Positions 1 to 8,978 are shown, counted from the first letter of the stretch. The stretch is 64,000 nucleotides of DNA from JBBDMX01 sp040878035 (GCA_040878035.1 JBBDMX010000093.1:1-64000); one strand, 5' to 3'. A program made the numbers and translations. Notes: generated from the sequence alone by a model not told the origin.

Positions 1-1
1 G

Positions 2-550
2 CGCACGCAGCGCGACAGCGAGTGGGTGTTTCTGGCCGAGGTGGCGGTCAATGCGACGGTGCCCGGCCCCACGTGGCGCCACGCCGCGCTGGGCAAACCG
101 GTGACGCTGGCCAATCCGCCGCAAACCAAGCAGGCCCTCTTCACCTACGCAGCCCATGGCCCGCCGGCGTTCCTGACCGACGGCTATCAGAGCGGCGTGC
201 CCGACTGGCAAACGCCCGAATGGCTGGGCTTCGACAAGGACCTGGACGCCACCATCGACCTTGGCGCGGTGATCGACCTTCATGAGGTCAGCGCCACCTT
301 CATGCAGCATGCGTACAGCCGCGTGCGCATTCCCCAGACGATGCAGATTCATGTATCAGACGACGGCAAGGCATTCAACAAGGTCGCCACCGTCGCTCAC
401 GAGCCGAGCAACGCCGGCGAGATGATCAAGACGCTGTCGGCCAAACTCGACGGCGCTAAGGGCCGTCATGTAAGAGTCGTGGCGCCCAATCAGGGCGGCT
501 GGCTGTTCGTGGACGAGATCGTCGTCAACCCCCAACAGGATGACAAGTGA
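2..550 (+). CDS. Discoidin-like C-terminal fragment of a glycan-active protein (5' end outside window)
   Basis: The frame is open to the left edge, so this is the last 182 residues of a longer protein. The visible part reads like a discoidin / F5-8 type C beta-sandwich: a WLGF..DLDATIDLG core, then SRVRIPQTMQIHVSDDGKAF, and a final RHVRVVAPN...WLFVDEIVV strand. This arrangement is usual at the C-terminus of beta-N-acetylhexosaminidases (GH20) and related glycan-active enzymes, where it binds carbohydrate; which catalytic domain lies upstream cannot be seen. It ends 36 bases before the converging kinase gene. The stop lies next to tandem copies of GTGACAAGGTGA. Domain call fairly confident; enzyme identity unknown. 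Confidence 0.6.
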   Translation, partial: RTQRDSEWVFLAEVAVNATVPGPTWRHAALGKPVTLANPPQTKQALFTYAAHGPPAFLTDGYQSGVPDWQTPEWLGFDKDLDATIDLGAVIDLHEVSATFMQHAYSRVRIPQTMQIHVSDDGKAFNKVATVAHEPSNAGEMIKTLSAKLDGAKGRHVRVVAPNQGGWLFVDEIVVNPQQDDK

Positions 551-586
551 CAAGGTGAGGGGGTGACAAGGTGAAGAAGGTTTTCA

Positions 587-1951
587 TCATCCGCCGCGGC
601 AGTGCACGACTTGCGCGACTGTTTGTTCGAGCGGTTGGCCCGTGAGGCCCGCCAGCGCCAACGCCGCGGCGCCCAGGCATGTGGGCTCCTTGGCGTCGAT
701 GGCGACCACGGGCATGCCCAGCGTGTCGGCCTTGATCTGGAGCCACAGGTCGCTTTGTGCCGCCCCGCCCACGGAGATTACTTCGGCGGGACGACGGCCG
801 GTGACGAGCGTATCTACCTGCTCCTTGAGGGCATCCGCGACGCCTTGGAAGACAGCCCGCACCTGATGACCGCGAGTCTGGCCCTGCCTGTGACCTATAA
901 AGACAGGCTGGCCCGACACCGCCGACGCGGCCGAATCAAGCCGCAGGCCGCCGCAGTCGCGCGGGGCAGCGGCGGCTTCGCAATTGAGCGTGTCATAGTC
1001 GGGTGTCGGATGCTCGGTGTTGCGAAGGGCTTCGACGAGGTTCGCCGACACGTTACCGAAGCACATGCGCCAGTACAACGGCCTGCGCCACGCCGGCCCC
1101 TGGAACACGGCCGCGGGCAGGCCGGCGTCGAAGTGATCCGCCAGCGTCACCGTCGCCAGCACCGTGCCGGTGGTTTCGCTAACGCCGCCGACTTGCGTGT
1201 TGCCGGCGCCGATAGCGCCGGCGTACTGATCGAGGCAGCCCATGAACACACGGCAGGAGGAACGTAGACCCAATCGCGCCGCAGCGGCTTTGCGGATCGG
1301 GCCGATCTCCTGGCCGGCGTGCATGGGCAACGGCATCGCCTCGACGGGCAAGCCGAACTGATCCAGCACCCCCGAACGCCACTTGAGTGTGTGAATGTCC
1401 AGCAGGGCCGAGAGACCCGCGGCGCCACCCTCGGTGACGTGCCGGCCCGTGAGCCACCACGCCAGTTGGTCGCCGATGAGGCGTAAGTGCCGCACTTTGG
1501 GCCACAGGCCAGGATCATGCCGCCGTAGCCAGGCGAGCTTGGCAACCATGAAGGCGGGGCCCAACGCGGGAATGCCCGTGCGATCGCGTAACTCGTCATC
1601 GGCCGGCAATGCGTCCTTGAGCCACTGTGGATCTTCAGCGGCGCGCCTATCGCTCCACAGAATGATCGGCGTCAGCGGCGCATCTTGCTCATCGAGCAAG
1701 AGAAAGCTGTTGGTCTGTGTGGCAAAGCACACTGCGTCGATCGATGTCGGCAGCGACGCGTCGGTCGCCGCCAGTTCCGTGGCCAGGGCAACGAGGCACT
1801 GCTCGAACGCTTGCGGGGTGATCTGGCGAAAGCGGGTGTGCGGCTGGATCGGCGTGGGCCGGCGCGCCAGAGCCAGCAAGGCACCCTTCTCGCCAAAGAC
1901 GGCGGCCTTGAAGTAGGTCGTGCCCAGGTCGAATGCAAGCACGCGCGTCAA
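587..1951 (-). CDS. FGGY-family carbohydrate kinase (xylulokinase-like)
   Basis: The 454-residue product starts with the phosphate-binding DLGTT motif (residues 8-12). It has the GCLDQ catalytic-aspartate region at about 238-242 (D241) and a GGAAQSDLW adenine-site motif near residue 405, as in xylulokinase, glycerol and gluconate kinases. It should phosphorylate a sugar or polyol with ATP in the cytoplasm; the substrate is not readable. I chose a TTG start at 1951 because GGAGGA lies just upstream and TTG overlaps the previous gene's stop as TTGA, a typical coupled start. An in-frame extension to 2323 is open but lies inside the upstream gene. It is the second gene of a two-gene operon with the ceramidase-like hydrolase. 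Confidence 0.82.
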   Translation of the reverse strand: MTRVLAFDLGTTYFKAAVFGEKGALLALARRPTPIQPHTRFRQITPQAFEQCLVALATELAATDASLPTSIDAVCFATQTNSFLLLDEQDAPLTPIILWSDRRAAEDPQWLKDALPADDELRDRTGIPALGPAFMVAKLAWLRRHDPGLWPKVRHLRLIGDQLAWWLTGRHVTEGGAAGLSALLDIHTLKWRSGVLDQFGLPVEAMPLPMHAGQEIGPIRKAAAARLGLRSSCRVFMGCLDQYAGAIGAGNTQVGGVSETTGTVLATVTLADHFDAGLPAAVFQGPAWRRPLYWRMCFGNVSANLVEALRNTEHPTPDYDTLNCEAAAAPRDCGGLRLDSAASAVSGQPVFIGHRQGQTRGHQVRAVFQGVADALKEQVDTLVTGRRPAEVISVGGAAQSDLWLQIKADTLGMPVVAIDAKEPTCLGAAALALAGLTGQPLEQTVAQVVHCRGG

Positions 1952-3345
1952 CGGCGTTCCTCCGATGGCGCCAGCCGATCGATCAGGTGCAGCGTCGCGT
2001 CCACCAGGCGCTGGCCGCTCTGCGGACTGGCAAAGATCGCGTTGGATGCCTCGTATCCGCCTTCGGCCACCGCTTCGGCGGTGACCAGGTATCCCTCCAG
2101 CCTGCCGTTGGCCAGCGTGATGATGTGCACGGTGGGATGGCGCTGCATGACCGCCTGGGCGAATTCCACAAAGATCTCGCCGGGCCAGCCGACGAACAGG
2201 TGCTCGCCGATGCGAATGACCTGCACCAATGCAGGCATGCACGATCGCGCCGCCTGGTCCACCATGCCGTTTGCACTGGCCCTGGCGAGGGTCAACGTCT
2301 CTTGGGCGCCGAACCAGTCGCACTCGGCGGTGCGAATATGAGCGCGGTCGCTAGACGTTTCCTGGAGGTGCTTAAGATGGGCCTTGACTTGATCAAGTCG
2401 CGCACTGGCCTCCTGCACGGAAGGAAACTGCCGCACGGGCAGATCGACTTGAACAGTAGCAGCCTCGATGGAGACTGGGGTGACAGGCTGTGCCTGTTGG
2501 ATTCCCGCCGCGATGGCTCGACCCAGAATCTGGCCCAGGCGCTCTGCTTCGGCGATGGTGTTCGCCTTCACGACATGGCGTGGGCTCTGATTGCCGGCGG
2601 CGCCCATGTGATAGACCAACGGACAGCGCTGTCCCACCACGTTGGCCTGAAGCCACCGCCGGGCCAGGCCGGGGAAGTCACCAGAGACGTGCGTCCAGTC
2701 TTCGTGCAGAACAGTCGGGTGCATGCTGACCACCACCATGACCGCCAGCGGCGCATGGGAATGCGCATCCCGTGCTACGAGCATGGGCACGGCGGGGATG
2801 CTCGCGCCGGCAGGGTCGCGACGATTCGTGCCCAGGGCCGATCCGTCCACGCAGGCATAGGCGAGCGTGGCGGGCGCGGCGGTGCGCCAGGCTTTCGCTG
2901 CCGCGCTGACGATTCCTTCCTCGAGCTGGGTCAGCACCGCAGGATCCGGCGGCGGCACGTGCGGGTCGTCGGCGTTGCTGATCATGCTGGCGGTGATCGG
3001 GCCGGAGTGCGTGTGCGTCGCGCTTACCATGATGCTTTCCACCGGCACTTGCGTAGCCTGGGCGATGCGCTGTCGGGCACGCTGGGCCACCTCCTGGGGC
3101 ACCCAGATGATGTCGCAGGCGACGAACAGCGCGCCGTGCAGTTCGCCATCGCCGATGTACATCGCGGAGGCGAGTAGGGGGTCGTGAACCCCGGTGCTGT
3201 ATCGCGCCACATGGGGATAGCCAAAAAGGTACTGCGAATGCGCCGGCGTAATGTCGGTTTCCGCCGCGCCGATGCGCCAGGTGGCAGGTTGCGCGGCGCT
3301 GGATGGTTGACGGGATTGACTTCCACTGATGTTCACGTTAAACAT
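1948..3345 (-). CDS. Neutral ceramidase-like amidohydrolase (N-terminal domain family)
   Basis: 465 residues matching the neutral/alkaline non-lysosomal ceramidase N-terminal domain family: GAAETDITP near residue 26, the zinc-binding SATHTHSGP motif (H111, H113), SMHPT (H209), a candidate nucleophile Ser in GNQSP (S254), and WPGEIF near residue 390. True neutral ceramidases are longer (about 650-750 residues with a C-terminal immunoglobulin-like domain), so this is a single-domain member. Such proteins are common in Planctomycetota and most have no known substrate. No clear signal peptide. Its ATG is only 8 bases from the ATG of the divergent DeoR-type gene, so an internal start (for example GTG at 3336) is possible. 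Confidence 0.72.
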   Translation of the reverse strand: MFNVNISGSQSRQPSSAAQPATWRIGAAETDITPAHSQYLFGYPHVARYSTGVHDPLLASAMYIGDGELHGALFVACDIIWVPQEVAQRARQRIAQATQVPVESIMVSATHTHSGPITASMISNADDPHVPPPDPAVLTQLEEGIVSAAAKAWRTAAPATLAYACVDGSALGTNRRDPAGASIPAVPMLVARDAHSHAPLAVMVVVSMHPTVLHEDWTHVSGDFPGLARRWLQANVVGQRCPLVYHMGAAGNQSPRHVVKANTIAEAERLGQILGRAIAAGIQQAQPVTPVSIEAATVQVDLPVRQFPSVQEASARLDQVKAHLKHLQETSSDRAHIRTAECDWFGAQETLTLARASANGMVDQAARSCMPALVQVIRIGEHLFVGWPGEIFVEFAQAVMQRHPTVHIITLANGRLEGYLVTAEAVAEGGYEASNAIFASPQSGQRLVDATLHLIDRLAPSEERR

Positions 3346-3365
3346 AGTATAACATGAATGAACAT
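3329..3365. promoter_or_regulatory. Candidate operator between divergent hydrolase and DeoR genes
   Basis: A perfect 7-bp inverted repeat, ATGTTCA (3329-3335) and TGAACAT (3359-3365), brackets both start codons. Within it AACAT occurs three times at exactly 10-bp intervals (3341, 3351, 3361), one helical turn apart. DeoR-family repressors often bind such repeated half-sites. TATA-like words (TATAAC forward, TATACT reverse) sit in the centre. The position suggests that the DeoR-type product controls both directions; binding itself is inferred. Confidence 0.5.
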
Positions 3366-4163
3366 GCGGTTGCCAACTCGCCCGCCACCCGCCGAAGCCA
3401 GCTTCTGGCGGCGCTGGAGTCGCGCGGCGAGCAGAGTGTCGAGCAACTGGCGCAGATGCTGGGCGTCAGCGGCATGACGATCCGGCGCGACCTCCAGGAC
3501 CTGGCCGATAGCGCCAAGGTGATCCGAACCCATGGCGGCGCCACGCCCGCGGCCCGCGTTTCCTTCGACTTCCGCTTTCTCGAACGCTCGCAACAGCAGG
3601 CCGCCGCCAAAGAGGCGATTGCCCAAGTCGCCGCCTCGCGCGTACGCCCCGGCGATTCGATTCTGCTGGATTCGGGCACCACGACCTTAGCTATCGCCCG
3701 CCGACTAAGACTGATCGAGGGCATCACGGTGATCACGACCTCGCTGCCGATCGCATCGGAACTATATGGCCTTGCGACGGTGAGCACGATCCTCCTGGGT
3801 GGGCAACTGCGGCACGATTCTCCCGACCTCTATGGCGCCATCACCGACCACAGTCTGGACGTGTTGCGTGCCAATGTAGCGTTCATCGGCGCCGACGCCG
3901 TCGACGCGCAGGGCCACGCGTACAACGCCTCGGCGGACATCGGCCGGTTGCTCACGCGCATGGCCGGGGCCGCCGACAAGGTCTACGCCGTGGCGGATCA
4001 CAGCAAGGTCGGTCGGCGCGACTTGATGCGCTTCGCCGATCTGCGCCTTTGGCAGGGCCTGATCACCGATACCGGTTTGGAGTCGAAACTTAAGCAATCG
4101 CTGGAAAAGGCGGGAGTTCGCTTGTATCTGCCGGCAAGCGTCAAACAAAAAGGACGTGCGTGA
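3354..4163 (+). CDS. DeoR/GlpR-family transcriptional repressor
   Basis: 269 residues. The N-terminal winged helix (about 17-60) carries VEQLAQMLGVSGMTIRRDLQ, the classic DeoR recognition helix, followed by RTHGGA. The C-terminal DeoRC sensor domain shows LLDSGTTTLAIARRL and NVAFIGADAVDAQGHAYN, a fold that binds phosphorylated sugars. It is the first gene of the amino-sugar operon and overlaps nagA by one base (TGATG). The likely effector is an amino-sugar phosphate, inferred from the neighbours. The start codon lies inside the candidate operator and has no ribosome-binding site, so the mRNA may be leaderless or the start may be wrong. Confidence 0.88.
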   Translation: MNEHAVANSPATRRSQLLAALESRGEQSVEQLAQMLGVSGMTIRRDLQDLADSAKVIRTHGGATPAARVSFDFRFLERSQQQAAAKEAIAQVAASRVRPGDSILLDSGTTTLAIARRLRLIEGITVITTSLPIASELYGLATVSTILLGGQLRHDSPDLYGAITDHSLDVLRANVAFIGADAVDAQGHAYNASADIGRLLTRMAGAADKVYAVADHSKVGRRDLMRFADLRLWQGLITDTGLESKLKQSLEKAGVRLYLPASVKQKGRA

Positions 4164-5365
4164 TGGGTGCGATGCTGATTCAGAACGTGCGTGCGATGCA
4201 GCCCGGCGAAGGCATCGTCGCGTCGTCGGTGTTGATCGACGGCGGGCGCATTACGGCATTGGATCCGCACGACGTCGCGGCGGACGTCGCGCGTTTCGAT
4301 GGCGATGGCCGGTTGCTCACGCCGGGGCTCATTGACGTTCATATCCACGGCATCGAGCAACACTTTTTCGAGCAATCGCCCGAGGCGTTGGTCGCCGGCG
4401 TCGAGCGCCTGCCACGGTATGGCGTGACGACCGTGCTTCCGACGTTGTACACCGTGATGCGCCGCGGCGCCTTGCCGCGGCTCGAAGCTCTGGGCGCGGC
4501 GCTGGACCGGTGCCGCGGCTCGTCGGCGCCGGGCTTTCACCTGGAGGGGCCGTTCCTGGCGTTGCCGGGCGCGGGTGCCGCGACATTGCCCGGCGATCTG
4601 GTCTTGCTCGAAGAAATCCTGGCCGCGGCGGGCAAGGTCCTCGCCATGTCCGTCAGTCCCGACACCCCCGGCATCCTGCCCCTGATCCAGCGACTGAGGG
4701 AACGCGGCATCACCGTCTTCCTCACACATACCCGCGCCAGCGTCGAGCAGACGACGGCCGCCATCGACGCCGGCGCCCGGCACGCCACGCATTTTTACGA
4801 CGTGTTCCCCTTGCCGCAGGAAACCGACCCGGGCGTCCGCCCGGTCGGCGCGGTGGAGACGATCCTGGCTGACCCACGTGTGACGGTGGACTTCATTGCC
4901 GACGGTGTACACGTGCATCCGATGGCCATTAAGGCGGCGCTGGCCGCCAAGGGGCGCCGCGGCGTCATCCTGATCACCGACGCCAATGTCGGGGCGGGAC
5001 TGCCGGCGGGAACTTACGACACTACCTGGGGCTATCGCGTGAAGGTCAGTCCCAGCAACGCGGCAAGGATCGACCTGCCCGGCGACCCGCGAGATGGGGG
5101 GCTGGCGGGCAGTGCGCTGACGATGAATGTGGGCATGAGCAATCTGCTCCGCTGGCTGGACCTGCCGGCGCACGACGTTTGGGCGATCGGCAGCGCCAAT
5201 ACCGCACGGATGCTGGGCATGTCTGATCGGGGTGAGCTGCGCGTCGGTGCGTCGGCGGACCTGGTGTTGTGGGACCAGGGCGGGACAGCGCTCTCGGCGG
5301 TGCGAACCTGGGTGGGCGGGCAATGTGTTCACGAACAACAAACGCAGGAGCGAGTGTGCCCATGA
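4163..5365 (+). CDS. nagA: N-acetylglucosamine-6-phosphate deacetylase
   Basis: 400 residues of the amidohydrolase superfamily. Numbering from the GTG three bases upstream: metal motif DVHIHG (H61, H63), HLEGPF with the metal-ligand Glu (E129), THTRAS (H190), HATHFYD (H211) in place of the usual THxFNAM, ADGVHVHP (249-254), and the catalytic Asp in ITDAN (D274). It converts GlcNAc-6-P to GlcN-6-P and acetate in the cytoplasm. Start: ATG at 4163 is 8 bases after AGGA; GTG at 4160 is an alternative. It overlaps the regulator upstream and, by ATGA, the deaminase-like gene downstream, so the genes are co-translated. The altered motif at H211 leaves room for a related acyl amino-sugar substrate. 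Confidence 0.87.
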   Translation: MGAMLIQNVRAMQPGEGIVASSVLIDGGRITALDPHDVAADVARFDGDGRLLTPGLIDVHIHGIEQHFFEQSPEALVAGVERLPRYGVTTVLPTLYTVMRRGALPRLEALGAALDRCRGSSAPGFHLEGPFLALPGAGAATLPGDLVLLEEILAAAGKVLAMSVSPDTPGILPLIQRLRERGITVFLTHTRASVEQTTAAIDAGARHATHFYDVFPLPQETDPGVRPVGAVETILADPRVTVDFIADGVHVHPMAIKAALAAKGRRGVILITDANVGAGLPAGTYDTTWGYRVKVSPSNAARIDLPGDPRDGGLAGSALTMNVGMSNLLRWLDLPAHDVWAIGSANTARMLGMSDRGELRVGASADLVLWDQGGTALSAVRTWVGGQCVHEQQTQERVCP

Positions 5366-6294
5366 GCCGATTCGAGTTTGAACCGTCGCCTTTCGTGCCG
5401 TTTCGTGACCGCCAGGCCATCGAGCGCTGCCGCCGGATCACGCGGAGCCAAATCACGCAGCATCCCAATCCCGACTTCCAGATCCGCGTGGTGAAGGACG
5501 ACGAGATGTTGTTCCTGTGGGTGGCGGACATCTACCAGCGATTGAAGGCTACGCGCGAGGCGGGCCGCTCGTGCGTGATGCTGTTGCCCAATCCCTGGCC
5601 GCGCTATCGCAGCGTGGCGAAGCTAATCAACTCGACACGGTTGGACTGTCGCCACGCGTGGTTCTTCGCCATGGATGAGTACGCGGATCAGGACGGCCGT
5701 GTGGCGCCGCCGGACTGGGAGTGGGGCTTCACTTGGGCCCTGCGCACGTTCCTGTGGGCGGAGATCGACGAGGACTTGCGGCCGCCGTTGTCGCAGGTGA
5801 TCGGCCCGACTAACGAGAACCTGTCGCATTACCTGGACATGATGAACGACGCGGGCGGGCTGGACATCAGCTACACCGGGCCGGGATGGACGGGGCATCT
5901 GGCGTTCTGCGAACCCGACGCGCCGGAATTCGATGCCTCACTTGAAGAGTGGAAGCAGATGGGCGCGCGCATCTGCACGCTCAGCCCGTTCACCATCGCG
6001 CAGAACTCGCTGCACGGCTGCTTTGGTTACAGCGGCGACCTGTCGCGCGTGCCGCCCAAGGCCGCGACCATCGGCCCCAAGGAAGTGATCGCCGCGCGGC
6101 ATCGCTGGGAAACCGCCGGTATCACCGTCGCCGGCACCGCGACGAGCTGGCAACGCATGACCGCACGCCTGTGCTACCACGGCCCGGTCACGCCCCGCCT
6201 GCCCGCGTCGATCCACCAGACGCTGCGTACCGACTGTTACCTCAGCGAATCGATCGCTGCTGACATTCAAGACACCTGGGATATCGGATACTAA
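5362..6294 (+). CDS. Glucosamine-6-phosphate deaminase-like protein (NagB/SugP-isomerase fold)
   Basis: 310 residues. Two signatures of the GlcN-6-P deaminase / 6-phosphogluconolactonase fold are visible: AMDEYAD (103-109), matching the MDEY of NagB, and GGLDISYTGPGWTGHLAFCEP (165-185), matching GGIDLF..G.GxDGHIAFNEP. The segment between the two signatures is longer than in Escherichia coli NagB (266 residues), and the C-terminal half is hard to align. It is expected to deaminate or isomerise GlcN-6-P to Fru-6-P and ammonia. Start: ATG at 5362 overlaps the nagA stop (ATGA). An upstream in-frame extension to 5269 lies inside nagA and is rejected. Confidence 0.72.
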   Translation: MSRFEFEPSPFVPFRDRQAIERCRRITRSQITQHPNPDFQIRVVKDDEMLFLWVADIYQRLKATREAGRSCVMLLPNPWPRYRSVAKLINSTRLDCRHAWFFAMDEYADQDGRVAPPDWEWGFTWALRTFLWAEIDEDLRPPLSQVIGPTNENLSHYLDMMNDAGGLDISYTGPGWTGHLAFCEPDAPEFDASLEEWKQMGARICTLSPFTIAQNSLHGCFGYSGDLSRVPPKAATIGPKEVIAARHRWETAGITVAGTATSWQRMTARLCYHGPVTPRLPASIHQTLRTDCYLSESIAADIQDTWDIGY

Positions 6295-6296
6295 CC

Positions 6297-7685
6297 ATGC
6301 CTGCTACTGCCGAAATGTTCTCTTCACTCGAATGGGGTAGGGTTGATCTCGACACTGTGCCCCGCATGGTCACTCCGGCACCGGGCCCACAAAGCCAGGC
6401 TTGGCACGCGCGCTGTACCAAGCACTTCAAGGGTCTGTCGGGTCAGGTGAAGCTGTTCCCCGTCGCCTTCGAGTCGGGGCGGGGCTGCGTCCTGCGTGAC
6501 GTCGATGGCAACGAGTACATCGACTTCTCCAGCGGCATCTACGTCACCACGCTGGGCCACTGCCATCCCAAGATCAGCGAGGCGATCGCCAAGTACGCCT
6601 CGACTCTGATGAATGCGCACGACTTTACGACGCCGATCAAGACGATGCTGTGCGAGAAGCTGGCCCAGGTGTTACCGGGTGACCTGAACGGCTTCCAGTT
6701 CTACGACTCGGGCACGACCGCGGTCGAGGCGGGCCTGCGCGTGATGCGTGCGGCGACGAAGAAGCACGAGATGGTGTCGTGCTTCTACGACTACCACGGC
6801 AAGACCTACGGCGGCGTGTCGCTGGGCCACATCCGCTCGTCCGTGTACGGCGCGGTGCGTGCCCCGGGCAGTCACATGGTGCCCCGGCCCGATGTGTATC
6901 GCCCCATGTGGACCAAACCCGACGGTACGATTGACACCGACGCCTACCTGCGGTTTTACGACCAGTATCTGGACAAGGCGACGGTCGGCTCGGTCGCCGG
7001 CTTCTGCCTCGAACCGATCCAGGGCTGGGGCGGGTCGGTGATGCCGCCGGATGATTTCTTTCCGAAGCTGCGGAAGTTCTGCGATCAGCGCGGGCTGCTG
7101 CTGATGATCGACGAAGTGCTCACGAGTTGGGGCCGCACCGGCAAGTGGCTGTGCATGGAGCACTGGGGCGTCGTGCCCGATGTCGTCACCATAGGCAAGG
7201 GATTTGGCAACGGGTTCCCCGTGACCTGTGTGGCCGTGCGCGAGCCTTACAAGGAGAGCTTCGAGTCGATCAGTGCGTCGTCGAGCTATGGCGGCAACCC
7301 GATGGCGTGCGCCGCGGCCCTGGCGTCCACCGAAGTAATCGAGCAGGAGAACCTCAACGACTGGGCCGTCCACCTGGGCCAGGTCGCGCTCAAGCGCATG
7401 AAGCGCATGCTGACCGAGCACAGGATCGTTGGCGATGTGCGTGCCAAGGGCTGTCTCATGGGCATCGAACTGGTCAAGGACAAGGTGACGAAGGAGCCGT
7501 TCGACCGGGCAGGCGAACTCGTCTATCAGAAGGCCTTTGCCAAGGGTCTGGCGTGGATTCCAGCCGGTCACATCCTGCGCATGAGCCCGCCCATCGTCAT
7601 GGACGAAGCCACGCTGCTCAAGGGTTTGGATATTATTGACGAATCCATTGGCGAGGCCGCGCATGAATTGGGCTACGCCGGTTAA
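6297..7685 (+). CDS. PLP-dependent class III aminotransferase
   Basis: 462 residues, fold type I. Visible landmarks are GxxxxDSGTTAVEAGLR (about 132-148), the YHGKTYGG loop (166-173), EPIQGWGG (239-246), IDEVLTSWGRTG (271-282, with the Asp that pairs with the pyridine nitrogen) and TIGKGFGNG with the PLP lysine K301. The family includes 4-aminobutyrate, ornithine and taurine/amino-sugar transaminases. Its seat in a nag-type operon, directly before a glutamate-type dehydrogenase, suggests transfer of an amino group between a sugar-derived substrate and 2-oxoglutarate or glutamate; this is inference. It begins two bases after the deaminase-like stop. Confidence 0.85.
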   Translation: MPATAEMFSSLEWGRVDLDTVPRMVTPAPGPQSQAWHARCTKHFKGLSGQVKLFPVAFESGRGCVLRDVDGNEYIDFSSGIYVTTLGHCHPKISEAIAKYASTLMNAHDFTTPIKTMLCEKLAQVLPGDLNGFQFYDSGTTAVEAGLRVMRAATKKHEMVSCFYDYHGKTYGGVSLGHIRSSVYGAVRAPGSHMVPRPDVYRPMWTKPDGTIDTDAYLRFYDQYLDKATVGSVAGFCLEPIQGWGGSVMPPDDFFPKLRKFCDQRGLLLMIDEVLTSWGRTGKWLCMEHWGVVPDVVTIGKGFGNGFPVTCVAVREPYKESFESISASSSYGGNPMACAAALASTEVIEQENLNDWAVHLGQVALKRMKRMLTEHRIVGDVRAKGCLMGIELVKDKVTKEPFDRAGELVYQKAFAKGLAWIPAGHILRMSPPIVMDEATLLKGLDIIDESIGEAAHELGYAG

Positions 7686-7703
7686 AACGATCTGAAAGGT
7701 CTG

Positions 7704-8978
7704 ATGATGAATGGTGCCGTCACAGCGTCCGCCCCCGGAGTACAGGAAAGCATCACGGACATGGTCCACGCCATCGGGCTGCGCCTGGGTCTGGAGGATG
7801 TGGCGCTGGGGCGACTGCTGAGTCCCAAGGAAGTCATCAGCCTGCGCCTCAGCCCCAAGCTCAGCGACGGCAAGGTGCACAACATCGCTTCTTTCGTCGT
7901 TCGTCACAGCGATGTGCTGGGCCCGTCCAAGGGCGGCATCCGCATGGCCGCCACGGTCGACCTCGACCAGGTCTGCACACTCGCGCTGGAGATGTCGCTG
8001 AAAACCGCCCTGATCGACGTGCCCTTCGGCGGGGGAAAGACCGGCATCCGCGTCGATCCGCGCCCTCTGACGCCCGACGACAAGGAACACATCATCCGCA
8101 GCTTCGCCAATAACGCGCGGCGACACATCGGTCCCGAAGTGTACGTCCCGGCGCCCGACATGGGCACCGGCGAACGCGACATGGGCTACATCAAGGACAG
8201 CATCGCCTACGGGGAAGGGCACGCCACCACCCGCGGCTGTTTCGTCACCGGCAAGCCCCTGATCCTCGGCGGCATCCCCGGCCGACGCGACGCCACCGGC
8301 TATGGCGTGGTCATCACGCTGCGCACCCTCGCCCAACGACTTGGTCGCGACCTGCGACAGATGCGCCTGGTCATCCAGGGCTTCGGCAATGTCGGCTCGG
8401 TCGTGGCGCGTTGCGCCGCCGAGCAGGGTGCGACCGTCGTCGCCGTCAGTGACGTCACCGGCGCGATCAGCGCCCCCGACGGCATCGATGTGCCCAGGCT
8501 CATCGCGCACGCCGATGCCGCCGGCGGCGTCTACGGCTTCCCCGGCGCCGCCGCCATCGATCCGGAGGAGATCTACAGCCACGATTGCGAGGTTCTGGTC
8601 CCGGCGGCGATCGGCGGGGTGCTCAACGCGGCGCGCGCCGCCAAGGTGCGCGCCGGCATCGTCGCCGAGGCCGCCAACGGCCCGACCCTGCCCGAAGCCG
8701 ACGCCGTCTTCGCCGATCGCGGCATCCTGGTGATCCCGGACATCCTGTGCAACGCCGGCGGCGTCTTTGTCTCCTACCTCGAATACACGCAGGAAACCCA
8801 GCGGGAACAGTGGACGCTCCAAGAGGTCAACCAGCGCTTGGAGGGGCGAATGAACGCGACCTTGGCGCGCGTCTGGGACCGCGTGGATCGGCAGGCTGTG
8901 ACCCCGCGCGTCGCGGCCATCGAGTTGGCGCTGATGAAGCTGCACGAAGGCATGATCAGCCGGGGGCTGCTCTCATGA
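7704..8978 (+). CDS. Glu/Leu/Phe/Val dehydrogenase family protein
   Basis: 424 residues, about the length of glutamate dehydrogenase. GPSKGGIRM (73-81) supplies the substrate-binding lysine, SLKTALIDVPFGGGKTG (98-114) the catalytic region with K100 and K112, APDMGT (about 149-154) the catalytic Asp. The Rossmann domain begins with QGFGNVGS (near 230), and EAANGPT and DILCNAGGV are typical. It catalyses reversible NAD(P)-dependent oxidative deamination of an amino acid, most likely glutamate. Placed after the aminotransferase, it could regenerate 2-oxoglutarate. ATG at 7704 or 7707; GAAAGG lies upstream. Its end overlaps the next gene by ATGA. Confidence 0.86.
   Translation: MMNGAVTASAPGVQESITDMVHAIGLRLGLEDVALGRLLSPKEVISLRLSPKLSDGKVHNIASFVVRHSDVLGPSKGGIRMAATVDLDQVCTLALEMSLKTALIDVPFGGGKTGIRVDPRPLTPDDKEHIIRSFANNARRHIGPEVYVPAPDMGTGERDMGYIKDSIAYGEGHATTRGCFVTGKPLILGGIPGRRDATGYGVVITLRTLAQRLGRDLRQMRLVIQGFGNVGSVVARCAAEQGATVVAVSDVTGAISAPDGIDVPRLIAHADAAGGVYGFPGAAAIDPEEIYSHDCEVLVPAAIGGVLNAARAAKVRAGIVAEAANGPTLPEADAVFADRGILVIPDILCNAGGVFVSYLEYTQETQREQWTLQEVNQRLEGRMNATLARVWDRVDRQAVTPRVAAIELALMKLHEGMISRGLLS

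Noticed and set aside
1952..2323. N-terminal extension of the FGGY kinase
   Set aside because: Lies inside the upstream hydrolase gene in another frame; the DLGTT motif expected near the N-terminus is right after TTG 1951.
6672..8945. 757-codon minus-strand frame
   Set aside because: Lies opposite the aminotransferase and dehydrogenase, whose motifs are intact; a high-GC mirror frame.
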